Below are positions 1-7,785 of a DNA stretch of 64,000 nt, piece after piece. The notes beneath the pieces were generated by a model. The model worked only from the letters and a program-made list of their open reading frames with translations, did not search any database and was not told the DNA's origin. Each line of letters begins with the position of its first letter. Positions within the stretch are counted from its first letter, which is position 1. Where the stretch lies: contig NZ_KE384415.1 in NCBI RefSeq assembly GCF_000425625.1, forward strand, positions 41,061 through 105,060. The letters run 5' to 3'. The DNA comes from Stutzerimonas azotifigens DSM 17556. GTDB lineage: Bacteria; Pseudomonadota; Gammaproteobacteria; Pseudomonadales; Pseudomonadaceae. The position numbers were made by a program, and so were the translations under genes.

Positions 1-73
1 CCGAGGTAGCACGAACCCTGTGATCTCGACCGCGAACCGGCATGCACCAGGCCGCGGGCAAACGCCATACCAT

Positions 74-170
74 CCCCCTCTCCCTTCGGGAGAGGGCCGG
101 GGTGAGGGCTTGCGTGCACGCGTCCCTCATCCGGCCCTGCGGGCCACCTTCTTCCGCGGGGAGAAGGGAG
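74..170. repeat. REP-like inverted repeat pair
   Basis: Two GC-rich half-elements face each other. The first reads ccctctcccttcgggagagg and runs on to gtgaggg at about 108. The second, at 124-170, starts ccctcatccggccctgcggg and ends gagaaggga. The second is the reverse complement of the motif found in the 22-23 kb array and at 62.7-63.0 kb, so this is one member of a dispersed family. It lies just upstream of the nfuA regulatory region, with no coding evidence. Similar palindromic intergenic repeats are common in pseudomonads; any function here is unknown. Confidence 0.75.
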
Positions 171-174
171 AGAC

Positions 175-201
175 ATACTTGACCGATTTGCTTGGTCTTT
201 A
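175..201 (+). promoter_or_regulatory. probable IscR (type 1-like) site in the nfuA promoter
   Basis: The sequence atacttgaccgatttgcttg followed by gtcttta resembles the type 1 IscR consensus (ATA-YTTGACY-n-TTTGCTYGG). A possible -10, tacact at 221-226, would place the site across the -35 area of a promoter starting near 232, about 20 nt before the nfuA ATG. IscR control of nfuA fits the role of the gene in Fe-S supply. This is a match by eye to a remembered consensus. Confidence 0.55.
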
Positions 202-251
202 AATGCACAGTCGCATTGCGTACACTGCCGGCATATTTGCGAGGAGTCCCC

Positions 252-836
252 ATGAGCGCCATCACCGTCACCGACGCAGCCCACGATTACCTCGCCGACT
301 TGCTGGCGAAGCAGAACACCACCGGCATCGGCATCCGCATCTTCATCACCCAGCCGGGCACGCCCTACGCGGAGACCTGCATCGCGTACTGCAAGCCGGG
401 CGAGCAGAAGCCCGACGACATCCCGCTGGGCCTCAAGAGCTTCACCGCCTGGATCGATGCCCTCAGCGAGCCGTTCCTCGAGGACGCCGTGGTCGACTAC
501 GCGACCGACCGCATGGGCGGCCAGCTGACCATCAAGGCGCCGAACGCCAAGGTGCCGATGGTCAACGAGGACAGCCCGCTTAACGAGCGCATCAACTATT
601 ACCTGCAGACCGAGATCAACCCCGGGCTGGCCAGCCACGGCGGGCAGGTCACCCTGGTGGACATCGTCGAGGAAGGCGTGGCGGTGCTGCAGTTCGGCGG
701 CGGCTGCCAGGGCTGCGGGATGGTCGACATGACCCTGAAGGACGGCGTCGAGAAGACGCTGCTCGAGCGCATTCCCGAGCTGAAGGGCGTGCGCGACGTG
801 ACCGACCACAGCAACCGCGAAAACGCCTATTACTGA
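252..836 (+). CDS. nfuA: Fe-S biogenesis protein NfuA
   Basis: A 194-residue protein with the NfuA layout. The N-terminal half is a degenerate A-type (HesB/IscA-like) domain lacking the usual cysteine triad. The C-terminal half is an Nfu domain with the GGCQGCGM motif, where Cys152 and Cys155 would bind a 4Fe-4S cluster at the dimer interface. NfuA carries Fe-S clusters to client apoproteins, especially under oxidative stress or iron limitation. The ATG at 252 is chosen because gaggagtcccc precedes it closely; an upstream in-frame extension to 192 has no ribosome site. It stands alone behind a likely IscR site. Confidence 0.95.
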   Translation: MSAITVTDAAHDYLADLLAKQNTTGIGIRIFITQPGTPYAETCIAYCKPGEQKPDDIPLGLKSFTAWIDALSEPFLEDAVVDYATDRMGGQLTIKAPNAKVPMVNEDSPLNERINYYLQTEINPGLASHGGQVTLVDIVEEGVAVLQFGGGCQGCGMVDMTLKDGVEKTLLERIPELKGVRDVTDHSNRENAYY

Positions 837-840
837 TCGG

Positions 841-868
841 CCCCCGGCCGCCCGCGTGCGGCCGGGGC
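841..868 (+). terminator. GC-rich hairpin after nfuA
   Basis: An inverted repeat of about 9-10 bp (ccccggccg / cggccgggg with a short loop) starts a few bases after the nfuA stop. No clear U tract follows, so termination strength is uncertain. Confidence 0.45.
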
Positions 869-997
869 AAGCACTTCAGCGCCTTCTTCGGGCCCTTTTG
901 TGCTTCCTCTTTGTGGCGATATGCCAGTATATTCGGCAAGGCGCGCCAAGGTCGGTGCAGCCCCGCCGGGCCGGTGCCGGCACCGAGAGGTCGTTCA

Positions 998-1981
998 ATG
1001 CCCGTCACCTCCGTACTCATCTGTGATGACTCGAGTCTCGCGCGCAAGCAATTGCTGCGCGCGCTGCCGGGTGGCTGGAATGCCGAGATCGAACAGGTCA
1101 GCGACGGCCGCGAGGCCATAGAGCGGATCCAGCAAGGCGGGATCGAGCTGCTCTTCCTCGACCTGACCATGGAGGAGATGGATGGCTTCCAGGTGCTGCA
1201 GGCCCTCGACGCGCAGGAAATCCGCCTGCCGGTGATCGTGATCTCGGCCGACATCCAGGACGAAGCGGTGCGCCGCGTGCTCGACTACGGTGCGCTGGCC
1301 TTCCTCAAGAAGCCCGTCGATGCCGAGCAGCTGCACCAACTGCTGGCCAGCCATCGGCTGATCGATCCGCACACGGCGTTGGCGGAGCGTTCTTCGGACC
1401 AGCCGCTTCCCTTCCGTGAGGTCTTCGCCGAGGTGGTGAACGTCGGCATGGGCCGTGCCGCGGCGCTGCTGGCCCGCGTGCTGGGCGTCTACGTGCAGCT
1501 GCCGATCCCGAACGTGAACATGCTCGAGGTGGGCGAGCTGCAGATGGCGCTGGAAGACGCGGCACGCGGCGAGAAGCTCACCGCCGTGTGCCAAGGCTAC
1601 ATCGGCAGCGGCATTGCCGGCGAGGCGCTGCTGATCTTCCACGATTCCGAAGTGGACGACATGGCCCGTTTGATGCAGCTGCAGCGCTACCAGGAAATGG
1701 AGATGCTGCTCGACCTGTCCAGCCTGCTGATCAGCGCCTGCCTCAGCGGCATCGCCGAGCAGATCGGCGTGGTGTTCTCCCAGGGCCACCCGCAGGTGCT
1801 CGGGCAGCGCGCCTCCATCTCCGAGCTCATCCACCTGAACCGGCAGCGCTGGAACAAGACGCTGGCGGTCGAGATCAGCTACAGCCTCGAAGGGCACGAC
1901 ATCCATTTCGACCTGCTGCTGCTGTTCACCGAGGATTCGGTCGGCCTCCTGTCCCGCAAACTGTCCTACCTGATGAACTGA
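998..1981 (+). CDS. response regulator with CheY receiver and CheC-like domain
   Basis: A 327-residue protein. Residues 1-125 are a CheY-type receiver with acidic residues DD near position 10, phosphoacceptor Asp55 in LLFLDLTMEE, and the KP pair near the end. Residues from about 150 resemble the CheC/CheX/FliY phosphatase fold (EVVNVGMGRAAALLARVL and the later CLSGIAEQIG segment). Such proteins are thought to combine signal reception with phosphatase or output control. The next gene, one base downstream, encodes a diguanylate cyclase, so this likely regulates c-di-GMP production. The ATG at 998 follows a gagagg ribosome site; the longer frame from 911 has none. Confidence 0.85.
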   Translation: MPVTSVLICDDSSLARKQLLRALPGGWNAEIEQVSDGREAIERIQQGGIELLFLDLTMEEMDGFQVLQALDAQEIRLPVIVISADIQDEAVRRVLDYGALAFLKKPVDAEQLHQLLASHRLIDPHTALAERSSDQPLPFREVFAEVVNVGMGRAAALLARVLGVYVQLPIPNVNMLEVGELQMALEDAARGEKLTAVCQGYIGSGIAGEALLIFHDSEVDDMARLMQLQRYQEMEMLLDLSSLLISACLSGIAEQIGVVFSQGHPQVLGQRASISELIHLNRQRWNKTLAVEISYSLEGHDIHFDLLLLFTEDSVGLLSRKLSYLMN

Positions 1982-1982
1982 C

Positions 1983-2939
1983 ATGACCGACGCGCTCGAT
2001 CTAGGCGAATTTCACTGGATGCTGGCGATCGTCCAGAGCATCGACGTCGGCGTGGTCGTGTTCGACCGCGACTACCGCGTCGAGGTGTGGAACACCTTCA
2101 TGGAAAACCGCTCCGGGCGCCTGCCGGCCGACGCGCGCCTGCAGTCGTTCTTCTCGCTGTTCCCCGAAGTGGAGGAGCAGTGGTTCCGGCACAAGGTCGA
2201 GAGCGTGGCGACACTCGGCACCCCGTCGTTCACCATCTGGGAACAGCGGCCCTATCTGGTGCGGTTCAAGAACTACCAGCCGATCACCGGGCTGGAGGAC
2301 TTCATGTACCAGAACACCACGCTGCTGCCGCTGAAGGCCACCAGCGGCGAGATCGAGCACATCGGGCTGATCATCTACGACGTCACCGACGTGGCGATCA
2401 ACCGCAAGCGCCTGCAGAAAGCCAACGAGGAACTGCAGTGGCTGTCGAGCACCGATCGGCTCACCGGGCTGTTCAACCGCGGGCACTGGGAGGAGCGGCT
2501 GCGCCAGGAGCATCTGCGCCACAGCCGCTACGGCGGACGCGCCGCGCTGGTGATGTTCGACATCGACCATTTCAAGCGGATCAACGACACCTATGGCCAT
2601 CAGGCCGGCGACCGGGTGATCCGCACGGTGGCCGACGTGATGCGGGCCGGCATGCGCGACACCGACGTGGCCGGCCGCTATGGCGGCGAGGAGTTCGCCC
2701 TGCTGCTGCCGGACACCGACTGCCGCGGCGCCGCGATGGTCGCCGAGCGCCTGCGCCAGGCGGTGGAGAGCCTGGTGGTGGAGTACCAGGAACAGGACAT
2801 CCGCTTCACCATCAGCCTGGGCGTGGCCGACCTGTCGCTGCCGACGACCACCCATGCCGAGCTCATCGAACGCGCCGACGCGGCCCTGTACCGCTCCAAG
2901 AGCGCAGGGCGCAACCGGGTGACGCTTCAGGAATGCTGA
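1983..2939 (+). CDS. PAS-GGDEF diguanylate cyclase
   Basis: A 318-residue soluble protein. Residues about 10-130 form a PAS-like sensor domain (VVFDRDYRVEVWN), then a short helical linker, then a GGDEF domain. The active-site loop is Y233-GGEEF, an active-type signature. An RDTD sequence five residues upstream matches the RxxD inhibitory I-site, so product feedback is expected. It makes c-di-GMP from two GTP. It starts one base after the CheY-CheC gene, so the two are surely co-transcribed and probably form a signalling pair. Its 3' end overlaps the convergent MFS gene by 13 bp. Confidence 0.92.
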   Translation: MTDALDLGEFHWMLAIVQSIDVGVVVFDRDYRVEVWNTFMENRSGRLPADARLQSFFSLFPEVEEQWFRHKVESVATLGTPSFTIWEQRPYLVRFKNYQPITGLEDFMYQNTTLLPLKATSGEIEHIGLIIYDVTDVAINRKRLQKANEELQWLSSTDRLTGLFNRGHWEERLRQEHLRHSRYGGRAALVMFDIDHFKRINDTYGHQAGDRVIRTVADVMRAGMRDTDVAGRYGGEEFALLLPDTDCRGAAMVAERLRQAVESLVVEYQEQDIRFTISLGVADLSLPTTTHAELIERADAALYRSKSAGRNRVTLQEC

Positions 2940-4111
2940 GCCGGCGCGCCGCGCCGCAGGCCCGCCGGGAACAGGTGCACCAGTACCACCAGGGCCAGCA
3001 CCGGCAGCACGCCGAGGTTCACCGCCTCCCAGCCGAGCCCGGTGACCAGCGCGCCTGAACCGAACGACATGATCGCCGCCATCGAGCCGTTGCCGAGCTC
3101 CATCAGGCTCTGAGCCTGGCTGCGCTCTTCCGGCGCGTGCCCGGCCCCGAGCAGGGTGGTGCCGGCCACCAGCATGAGGTTCCAGCCCATGCCCAGCAGC
3201 AGGCTGCTGACCAGGAAGTGCGGCTGCGTCAGGCCGCTGAGCGCGACCAGCGCGCTGGCGGCGATCAGTGCGGCGCCGAGCCAGGCGACGCGGCGGCCGC
3301 CGAGGCGGTCGACCAGCGGCCCGGCGATGAACGCCGGCAGGAACATGCCGAGCATGTGCCACTGGATCACCTCGGCGCCGGTCTCGATGTCGAAGCCGCA
3401 GAAGCTCATGGCCAGGGGCGTGGCGTTCATCACCAGCACCATCAGTCCATGTCCGACGGCGGTCGTCAGCATCGCCGCGCGAACCACCGGGCGGCGCAGC
3501 AGCCCGCGCGGGCCGCTCGACGCCATGGCGCCGGCCGCCGGCGGTTGTTCCCGGCGCAGTCCGGAGACGGCGAGCCAGCCGAGCAGTGCCAGCAGGCTGA
3601 CCAGCAGGTAGGCGCCGGCGAAGGGGACCGGCAGGGCGTTGCGCGCGGCCTCGCCGAGCGACGGGGTGGCCAGCGCGGCGATCACGCCGCCGCCGATGAC
3701 CCAGGCCGTCGCGCGTCCCTTGAAGGCGTCGCCGACCGACTCCAGGGCGGCGAAGCGGTAGTACATCGCGGAGGCCTGATAGCCCCCGAGCAGCAGGGCG
3801 CCCAGGCACAGCAGGGCGAAATCCGCGTGGGCGACCGCCACGGCCAGCAGCAGGCCGGCGACGACCCCGGCGCCTGCGCCCAGCTGGAAGCCGGCCCGGC
3901 GCCCGGCACGCTGCATGCGCCGGGCCAGCGGCTGCAGCGTCAACAGATGCCCGAGCACGGTGAGCGCCAGGGGCAGGGTGGCCAGCGTTCGATCCGGTGC
4001 CAGCTGCAGGCCGACGAGCGACGTCAGGGTGATGCCGATCATCGCGCACGACCAGAACAGCGCCTGGGCAAGGAAGAGCCGGACGATCTGCCCGTTCAGG
4101 TAGCCGTTCAT
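2927..4111 (-). CDS. MFS transporter
   Basis: A 394-residue hydrophobic protein with about twelve predicted membrane segments split by a central loop (near GLRREQPPAAG), as in major facilitator transporters. The substrate cannot be read from sequence. The ATG at 4111 overlaps the stop of the upstream DUF1272 gene by four bases, so translation is probably coupled. Together with the GlxA-like regulator it forms a three-gene minus-strand unit, so the regulator may sense the transported compound. An in-frame extension to 5002 would run through the neighbouring genes and is rejected. Confidence 0.85.
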   Translation of the reverse strand: MNGYLNGQIVRLFLAQALFWSCAMIGITLTSLVGLQLAPDRTLATLPLALTVLGHLLTLQPLARRMQRAGRRAGFQLGAGAGVVAGLLLAVAVAHADFALLCLGALLLGGYQASAMYYRFAALESVGDAFKGRATAWVIGGGVIAALATPSLGEAARNALPVPFAGAYLLVSLLALLGWLAVSGLRREQPPAAGAMASSGPRGLLRRPVVRAAMLTTAVGHGLMVLVMNATPLAMSFCGFDIETGAEVIQWHMLGMFLPAFIAGPLVDRLGGRRVAWLGAALIAASALVALSGLTQPHFLVSSLLLGMGWNLMLVAGTTLLGAGHAPEERSQAQSLMELGNGSMAAIMSFGSGALVTGLGWEAVNLGVLPVLALVVLVHLFPAGLRRGAPAQHS

Positions 4112-4338
4112 GCCTGGTCTCCCGGTTCGCTCTTCGTGCTTGCGCGCTCGGTGGAAGCCGGGCAGGCCGCCGGCCTGATCGGGCGACGCACCAGTTCGCC
4201 GCCGCAGTTGGGGCAGGCGCCCAGCCGCGCCGCGCAACGGTCGCAGAAGGTGCACTCGTACGAGCAGATCGTCGCCAGGTGGGAATCGGGCGGCAGGTCG
4301 CATCCGCAACCTTCGCAGCGGGGTTTCATCAGCAGCAT
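4108..4338 (-). CDS. DUF1272 cysteine-rich small protein
   Basis: A 76-residue protein rich in paired cysteines (CEGCGC, CSYECTFC, CPNCGG), typical of the DUF1272 family and consistent with a zinc ribbon. The family function is unknown. The ATG at 4338 has AAGGA six bases upstream. It lies 12 bp after the GlxA-like regulator and overlaps the MFS start by four bases, so it belongs to their operon. The last roughly 20 residues are polar and look unstructured. Confidence 0.85.
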   Translation of the reverse strand: MLLMKPRCEGCGCDLPPDSHLATICSYECTFCDRCAARLGACPNCGGELVRRPIRPAACPASTERASTKSEPGDQA

Positions 4339-4350
4339 GGTCGGTCCTTG

Positions 4351-5343
4351 TCAGCCGAAGCGGGCGGTGAGTTCCTGAGGGCTTACGGAAAGGTGCTTGC
4401 GGAACGCGCGGCGCATGTTTTCCGGGTGGCCGAAGCCGGTCAGCCGGGCCACCGTGGCGACCGACGTCCGGGCGCCGAGCAGCAGGCTGCGAGCGGCCTC
4501 CAGGCGCACGCGCTCGACGTAGCGGCCGGGGCCCATGCCCAGCTCGCGGCTGAACAGCCGGCAGAGGGTCCGCGGCGTCATGTGCACGCGCTCGGCCAGG
4601 GCCTCGATCGACAGGTCGCCGGTGAGGTTGGCGGGAATCCATTCGAGCAGTGCGGCCAGACGGTCGCGCGCGCCGCCGCTGGGCGCGAGCAGGGGGCTGA
4701 ACTGGGCCTGGTCGCCGGGCCGGCGCAGGAACATCACCAGGCGCTGCGCAACGGCCAGCGCCAATGCGCGCCCCAGGTCCGCTTCGACCAGCGCCAGCGC
4801 GAGGTCGATGCCGGCGGTCACGCCGGCCGAGGTGAACAGGTGGCCGTCGGCCGGGTCGAGCGGGTCGTAGGTATGCAGCCGGTCGCCCTGCACTTCGACG
4901 TCCGGGAACTGGTTGCCGAGCGCGTCCACATCCGCCCAGTGGGTGGTCGCCCGGCGGCCGTCGAGCAATCCGGCCGCGGCGAGCACCAGCGCCCCCGAGC
5001 ACACCGATCCCAGGCGTCTGACCTGCGGCTCGGCCAGGCGCAGCCAGGCGAGCAGGGCGTCGTTGTGCATCTGCGCCTCGACGCCATGGCCGCCGGGCAT
5101 CAGCAGGGTGTCGATCTCCACCGCGGAGGTCGATGGCCAGAGGGCGTCGGGGCAGAGGCGAATGCCGCAGGATGTGGCGACGGGCGCCAGGGCCTCGGCG
5201 AGCAGCCGGATGCGATACGCGGGTGGCTGGCCCTGACGCTCACGCTCGACGTTGGCCGAGGCGAACACCTGCATGGGGCCGGTGACGTCCAGGCTCATGA
5301 CGTCCGGGTAGATCAGGCAGGCGACGGTACGGAGCGGGCTCAT
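4351..5343 (-). CDS. GlxA family AraC-type regulator (DJ-1/PfpI plus HTH)
   Basis: A 330-residue protein. The N-terminal 190 residues resemble a DJ-1/PfpI amidotransferase-like domain, with the cysteine nucleophile context LGSVCSGALVLAAAGLL. The C-terminal 100 residues are an AraC double helix-turn-helix (IEALAERVHMTPRTLCRLF, then TVARLTGFGHPENMRRAF). Members typically activate catabolic or efflux genes in response to small metabolites. It is the first gene of the unit with DUF1272 and the MFS transporter, which are its likely targets. The start has AGGTG upstream. Confidence 0.9.
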   Translation of the reverse strand: MSPLRTVACLIYPDVMSLDVTGPMQVFASANVERERQGQPPAYRIRLLAEALAPVATSCGIRLCPDALWPSTSAVEIDTLLMPGGHGVEAQMHNDALLAWLRLAEPQVRRLGSVCSGALVLAAAGLLDGRRATTHWADVDALGNQFPDVEVQGDRLHTYDPLDPADGHLFTSAGVTAGIDLALALVEADLGRALALAVAQRLVMFLRRPGDQAQFSPLLAPSGGARDRLAALLEWIPANLTGDLSIEALAERVHMTPRTLCRLFSRELGMGPGRYVERVRLEAARSLLLGARTSVATVARLTGFGHPENMRRAFRKHLSVSPQELTARFG

Positions 5344-5444
5344 GCGACACCTCGTGGGCGGGGAGTCGCCGCAGTGTCACCGGAGTGCGGGAGGTGCGCA
5401 ATGACAAGGATCCCACGGATCTTGCCACTCGCGCGGGAAGGCAT

Positions 5445-5465
5445 GGCGCCGGCGGGGCCGGCGCC
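5445..5465 (-). terminator. perfect GC hairpin after the 54-aa gene
   Basis: A perfect 9-bp inverted repeat, ggcgccggc and gccggcgcc with a 3-base loop, sits eight bases past the stop of the small minus-strand gene. There is no T run, so it may stabilise the mRNA end rather than terminate on its own. Confidence 0.45.
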
Positions 5466-5472
5466 ATCTCGG

Positions 5473-5637
5473 TCACTCTTCCTTTTCGGAGGTGTTGCGC
5501 ATCAGTATCTCGATGGCCGCGACCATCTCGTCGATGGCTTCGCGGTATTGCGCGGGATTGTTTTGGGTTTCCGCCTGGTCGGCGTGGGTACGTGCGGCAG
5601 TGAGGTGGTCACGAACGGATGAATAGTCGCCCAGCAT
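5473..5637 (-). CDS. small acidic helical protein, 54 aa
   Basis: An open frame of 54 residues beginning MLGDYSSVRDHL and ending NTSEKEE. The start has a good ribosome site (AGGAG, eight bases before ATG). The composition (Ala, Glu, Gln, Asp, few Gly or Pro) predicts two amphipathic helices and no membrane segment. I recognise no family. It stands alone between the GlxA-like and DUF421 genes. The strong ribosome site and the hairpin right after the stop support a real gene. Confidence 0.65.
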   Translation of the reverse strand: MLGDYSSVRDHLTAARTHADQAETQNNPAQYREAIDEMVAAIEILMRNTSEKEE

Positions 5638-5751
5638 GTTGATGTCTCCTGGTCTGGATGGTTGATGACCGGTTGTATCCGCCTGGCGGTGTCGGCCGAC
5701 CCGCCTGTCTATCTAGTGACACGGGCCCGTGGCGCGGGTTCGGGCCGGGCG

Positions 5752-6447
5752 TCAGCGGGCGCGGGGATGATTCGGTGCCTTGGCCCAGGTGATGTTGCTG
5801 CAGCGTGGGCAGGCGGCCTGCCCGCCACTGTCCAGCGGCTGCGGGAAGCCGCAGTGCGTGCAGGCATAGATCCCGCTGGCCGGCACGGTGTCGTACTGCA
5901 CGCTGAGTTCTGGCGGCAGCACCGGTAATCCGGGGCGCACGTCGGCCGAATCGAAGAAAAACAGGCTCACGTTCCCGTCGATTTCGAGAATGCCGAGGCG
6001 CACCTGGCCAAGATGCTCCACGCCCTGCTGGCGCAGCTCCATGAAGAATTCGTCGGAAGAGATGTTCATCCGGTCCAGATTCCGGAGCTCGTACAGGCCA
6101 TCGCGGATGATGAGGATGGGTTGCCCTTCGAGCAAGGCGCCGAAGCGCGGAAACAGCCCCATGAACCAGACGCTCAGGCGGTACAGCACCAGCAGCGTGA
6201 CGAACACGGTGGCGATCGGCAGCAGCGGCACGTCTTCGTAGAAGGCGACGTCGCCGGCGGCCGAACCCAGCGTGAGGATGATCAGCACCTCGAACAGCGA
6301 GAGCTGACGAATGCCGCGCCGCCCGGATATGCGCAGGAACAGGAAGACCACCCCGAAGGAGAACAGGGTGCGCATCGCCACTTCGCCGAGGAATAGCAGG
6401 TCGAAGTTGTCGAGCAGGATGCGCTGCCAATCGAAGGGGACGGTCAT
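5752..6447 (-). CDS. DUF421 (YetF-type) membrane protein with C-terminal zinc ribbon
   Basis: A 231-residue protein. Three predicted membrane helices occupy about residues 18-100 (the middle one includes LFEVLIILTLGSAAGD), followed by the soluble DUF421 domain with GQPILIIRDG and MNISSDEF. The last 50 residues add two CxxC pairs (YACTHCGF and CPRCSN), a rubredoxin-like zinc ribbon many family members lack. The function of DUF421 is not established; Bacillus relatives occur in spore membranes. The gene lies 12 bp after the 95-residue hypothetical and may share its transcript. Confidence 0.85.
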   Translation of the reverse strand: MTVPFDWQRILLDNFDLLFLGEVAMRTLFSFGVVFLFLRISGRRGIRQLSLFEVLIILTLGSAAGDVAFYEDVPLLPIATVFVTLLVLYRLSVWFMGLFPRFGALLEGQPILIIRDGLYELRNLDRMNISSDEFFMELRQQGVEHLGQVRLGILEIDGNVSLFFFDSADVRPGLPVLPPELSVQYDTVPASGIYACTHCGFPQPLDSGGQAACPRCSNITWAKAPNHPRAR

Positions 6448-6459
6448 CGGCCGCGGGCG

Positions 6460-6747
6460 TCAGGCGCCGGTGCCAGGCTGGTAAGGCATGGACCAGGGCG
6501 CCAGCAGGTGGCCGTCCTTGCTGAGCTCGAGCCGCGCCTGCTCCAGCATGCCGGCGAGATGGACCGGGTCGGCATACTGGCTGCGGGCGATGTGGGCGAT
6601 GGAAAGCAGGGCATTGCCGAGGTCGTCGACGACCTTCAGCGAGAAGCTGACGTCGTCCAGGTCGACCACCGTCTCGGCGCGCAAGGGCAGGAAGGCCATT
6701 TCGCTGATGCCGGTGGCTTCCTCGAGCGACAGGGGAACGTGAGGCAT
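6460..6747 (-). CDS. hypothetical protein, 95 aa
   Basis: A soluble protein starting MPHVPLSLEEATG, with no signal peptide, membrane segment or familiar motif. It appears alpha/beta with hydrophobic segments ETVVDLDDVSFSLKVVDD and ALLSIAHIARS. The ATG at 6747 fits the spacing after the upstream gene; a longer frame to 6852 would overlap that gene. It sits between two other minus-strand genes with gaps of 12 and 16 bp, suggesting a three-gene operon ending with DUF421. No function assigned. Confidence 0.7.
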   Translation of the reverse strand: MPHVPLSLEEATGISEMAFLPLRAETVVDLDDVSFSLKVVDDLGNALLSIAHIARSQYADPVHLAGMLEQARLELSKDGHLLAPWSMPYQPGTGA

Positions 6748-6763
6748 GGGCGCGTATCCTCGA

Positions 6764-7048
6764 TCAGGCGCTGGCAGGGTCGACGCGGTAGGACAGCTCG
6801 ATGCCGTCGCCGCTTCCATCGCCGATGACCGACCCCTGAGTCGGCTCGGCATGCACCGGGCGCCCGGGATAGGCCTCGCACAGATGCTGCCTGGCCGCCT
6901 CGGCGATGCGCTCGATCAGGGCGGTGGTCTGCGCGTCGCGCGGCACGACGAAATGCAGCGTGACCCGCAGTGCTTCCGAGCCTTGCGGAAGATCGGCGAG
7001 CCCGCAGCTGTTCCACTGGTCGTTTACGTAGGCCTCTGCGCCTTTCAT
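6764..7048 (-). CDS. hypothetical protein, 94 aa
   Basis: A soluble protein beginning MKGAEAYVNDQWN. It alternates short strands (LRVTLHFVVPRD, IELSYRVDP) with one helix (ALIERIAEAARQHLCEAY), suggesting a small alpha/beta fold. Start chosen at the ATG following CCAGGAGGACATCC, a strong ribosome site. It is the first gene of the unit running into the 95-residue protein and DUF421. No family recognised. Confidence 0.7.
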   Translation of the reverse strand: MKGAEAYVNDQWNSCGLADLPQGSEALRVTLHFVVPRDAQTTALIERIAEAARQHLCEAYPGRPVHAEPTQGSVIGDGSGDGIELSYRVDPASA

Positions 7049-7123
7049 GGATGTCCTCCTGGCTGCGTACAGGAGTTCAGACACGGATGGGTGCCGCGGA
7101 TTCACTCGCGTGGGCACCGTTTG

Positions 7124-7480
7124 CTTGCGTGGGAGGCCCGCCCTCGCGGCGATGCTCTTGTGGTCTCGACCGAACTGGTGGCCTGAAGCGGAGCGCCGCC
7201 GGGCCACGACTCGCGTCCCGGCCAACTACGCGCCTGCAGGGCTCATCGGCTTGCGTGGGAGCAACTGTCTCGACCAGAACGAATCCCGATCGCCGTTCGC
7301 AGCCAAGGTCGCTCGGCCCCAGTCGCCGCGAGGGCACGCAATCCACACGGACGTGGTGAATGCCGCAAGCCCGTCGGGAACGGGCGCGGCCTCCCACGGG
7401 ATTCGACGGGCACCGTTTGCTTTCGTGGGAGGCCCGCCCTCGGGGCGATGCTCTTGTGGGAGTGGTCTCGACCGCGAACG
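7124..7480. repeat. dispersed composite repeat (family B), forward copy
   Basis: The gap 7049-7653 is filled by non-coding repeats. One short copy starts near 7124 (gcgtgggaggcccgccctcg). A longer block, about 7256-7480, contains ccgtttgctttcgtgggagg and gaatgccgcaagcccgtcgg. The longer block reappears in reverse orientation at 55303-55520 with about 85% identity by eye, and a fragment lies at 62826-62905. Open frames across it lack ribosome sites and differ between copies, so it is not coding. Confidence 0.8.
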
Positions 7481-7653
7481 GCCCGCGCATGGCGCCAAGC
7501 CAACCCAGAGGGCAGGGGGGAGTGCAGCCACATCAGCCCCACGCGCGCGTCAGCTCGCACGCTTCTTTCCCTTTTCCCTTTTCGCCGGATGCAGTGCATG
7601 CTCTCGCCCGCTGTCGCCGCAAGGCATGTCATCCGGTTAGAGGTAGTCGAGTC

Positions 7654-7785
7654 GTGAGAAAGAAGAAGCCAGTGGACCCCATTCGGCAGGCAGAGAAGAA
7701 TCGGGCCCACCGGATCGGCTGGCTGATCGCCCTGGCGGGGATCGTCTGCGGGTTCGTGCTGTTGGCCTTGAAATCCGGCGCCTAG
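7654..7785 (+). CDS. single-span small membrane protein, 43 aa
   Basis: A GTG-started frame. A basic N-terminus (MRKKKPVDPIRQAEKNRAHR) leads into one hydrophobic segment of about 18-20 residues (IGWLIALAGIVCGFVLLAL) and a short tail. An agagg sequence lies about nine bases before the GTG. The positive-inside rule predicts a cytoplasmic N-terminus. It overlaps the stop of the convergent Bro-N gene by four bases. The family is unknown to me and the gene is beyond usual length cutoffs, so it is easily missed. Confidence 0.55.
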   Translation: MRKKKPVDPIRQAEKNRAHRIGWLIALAGIVCGFVLLALKSGA

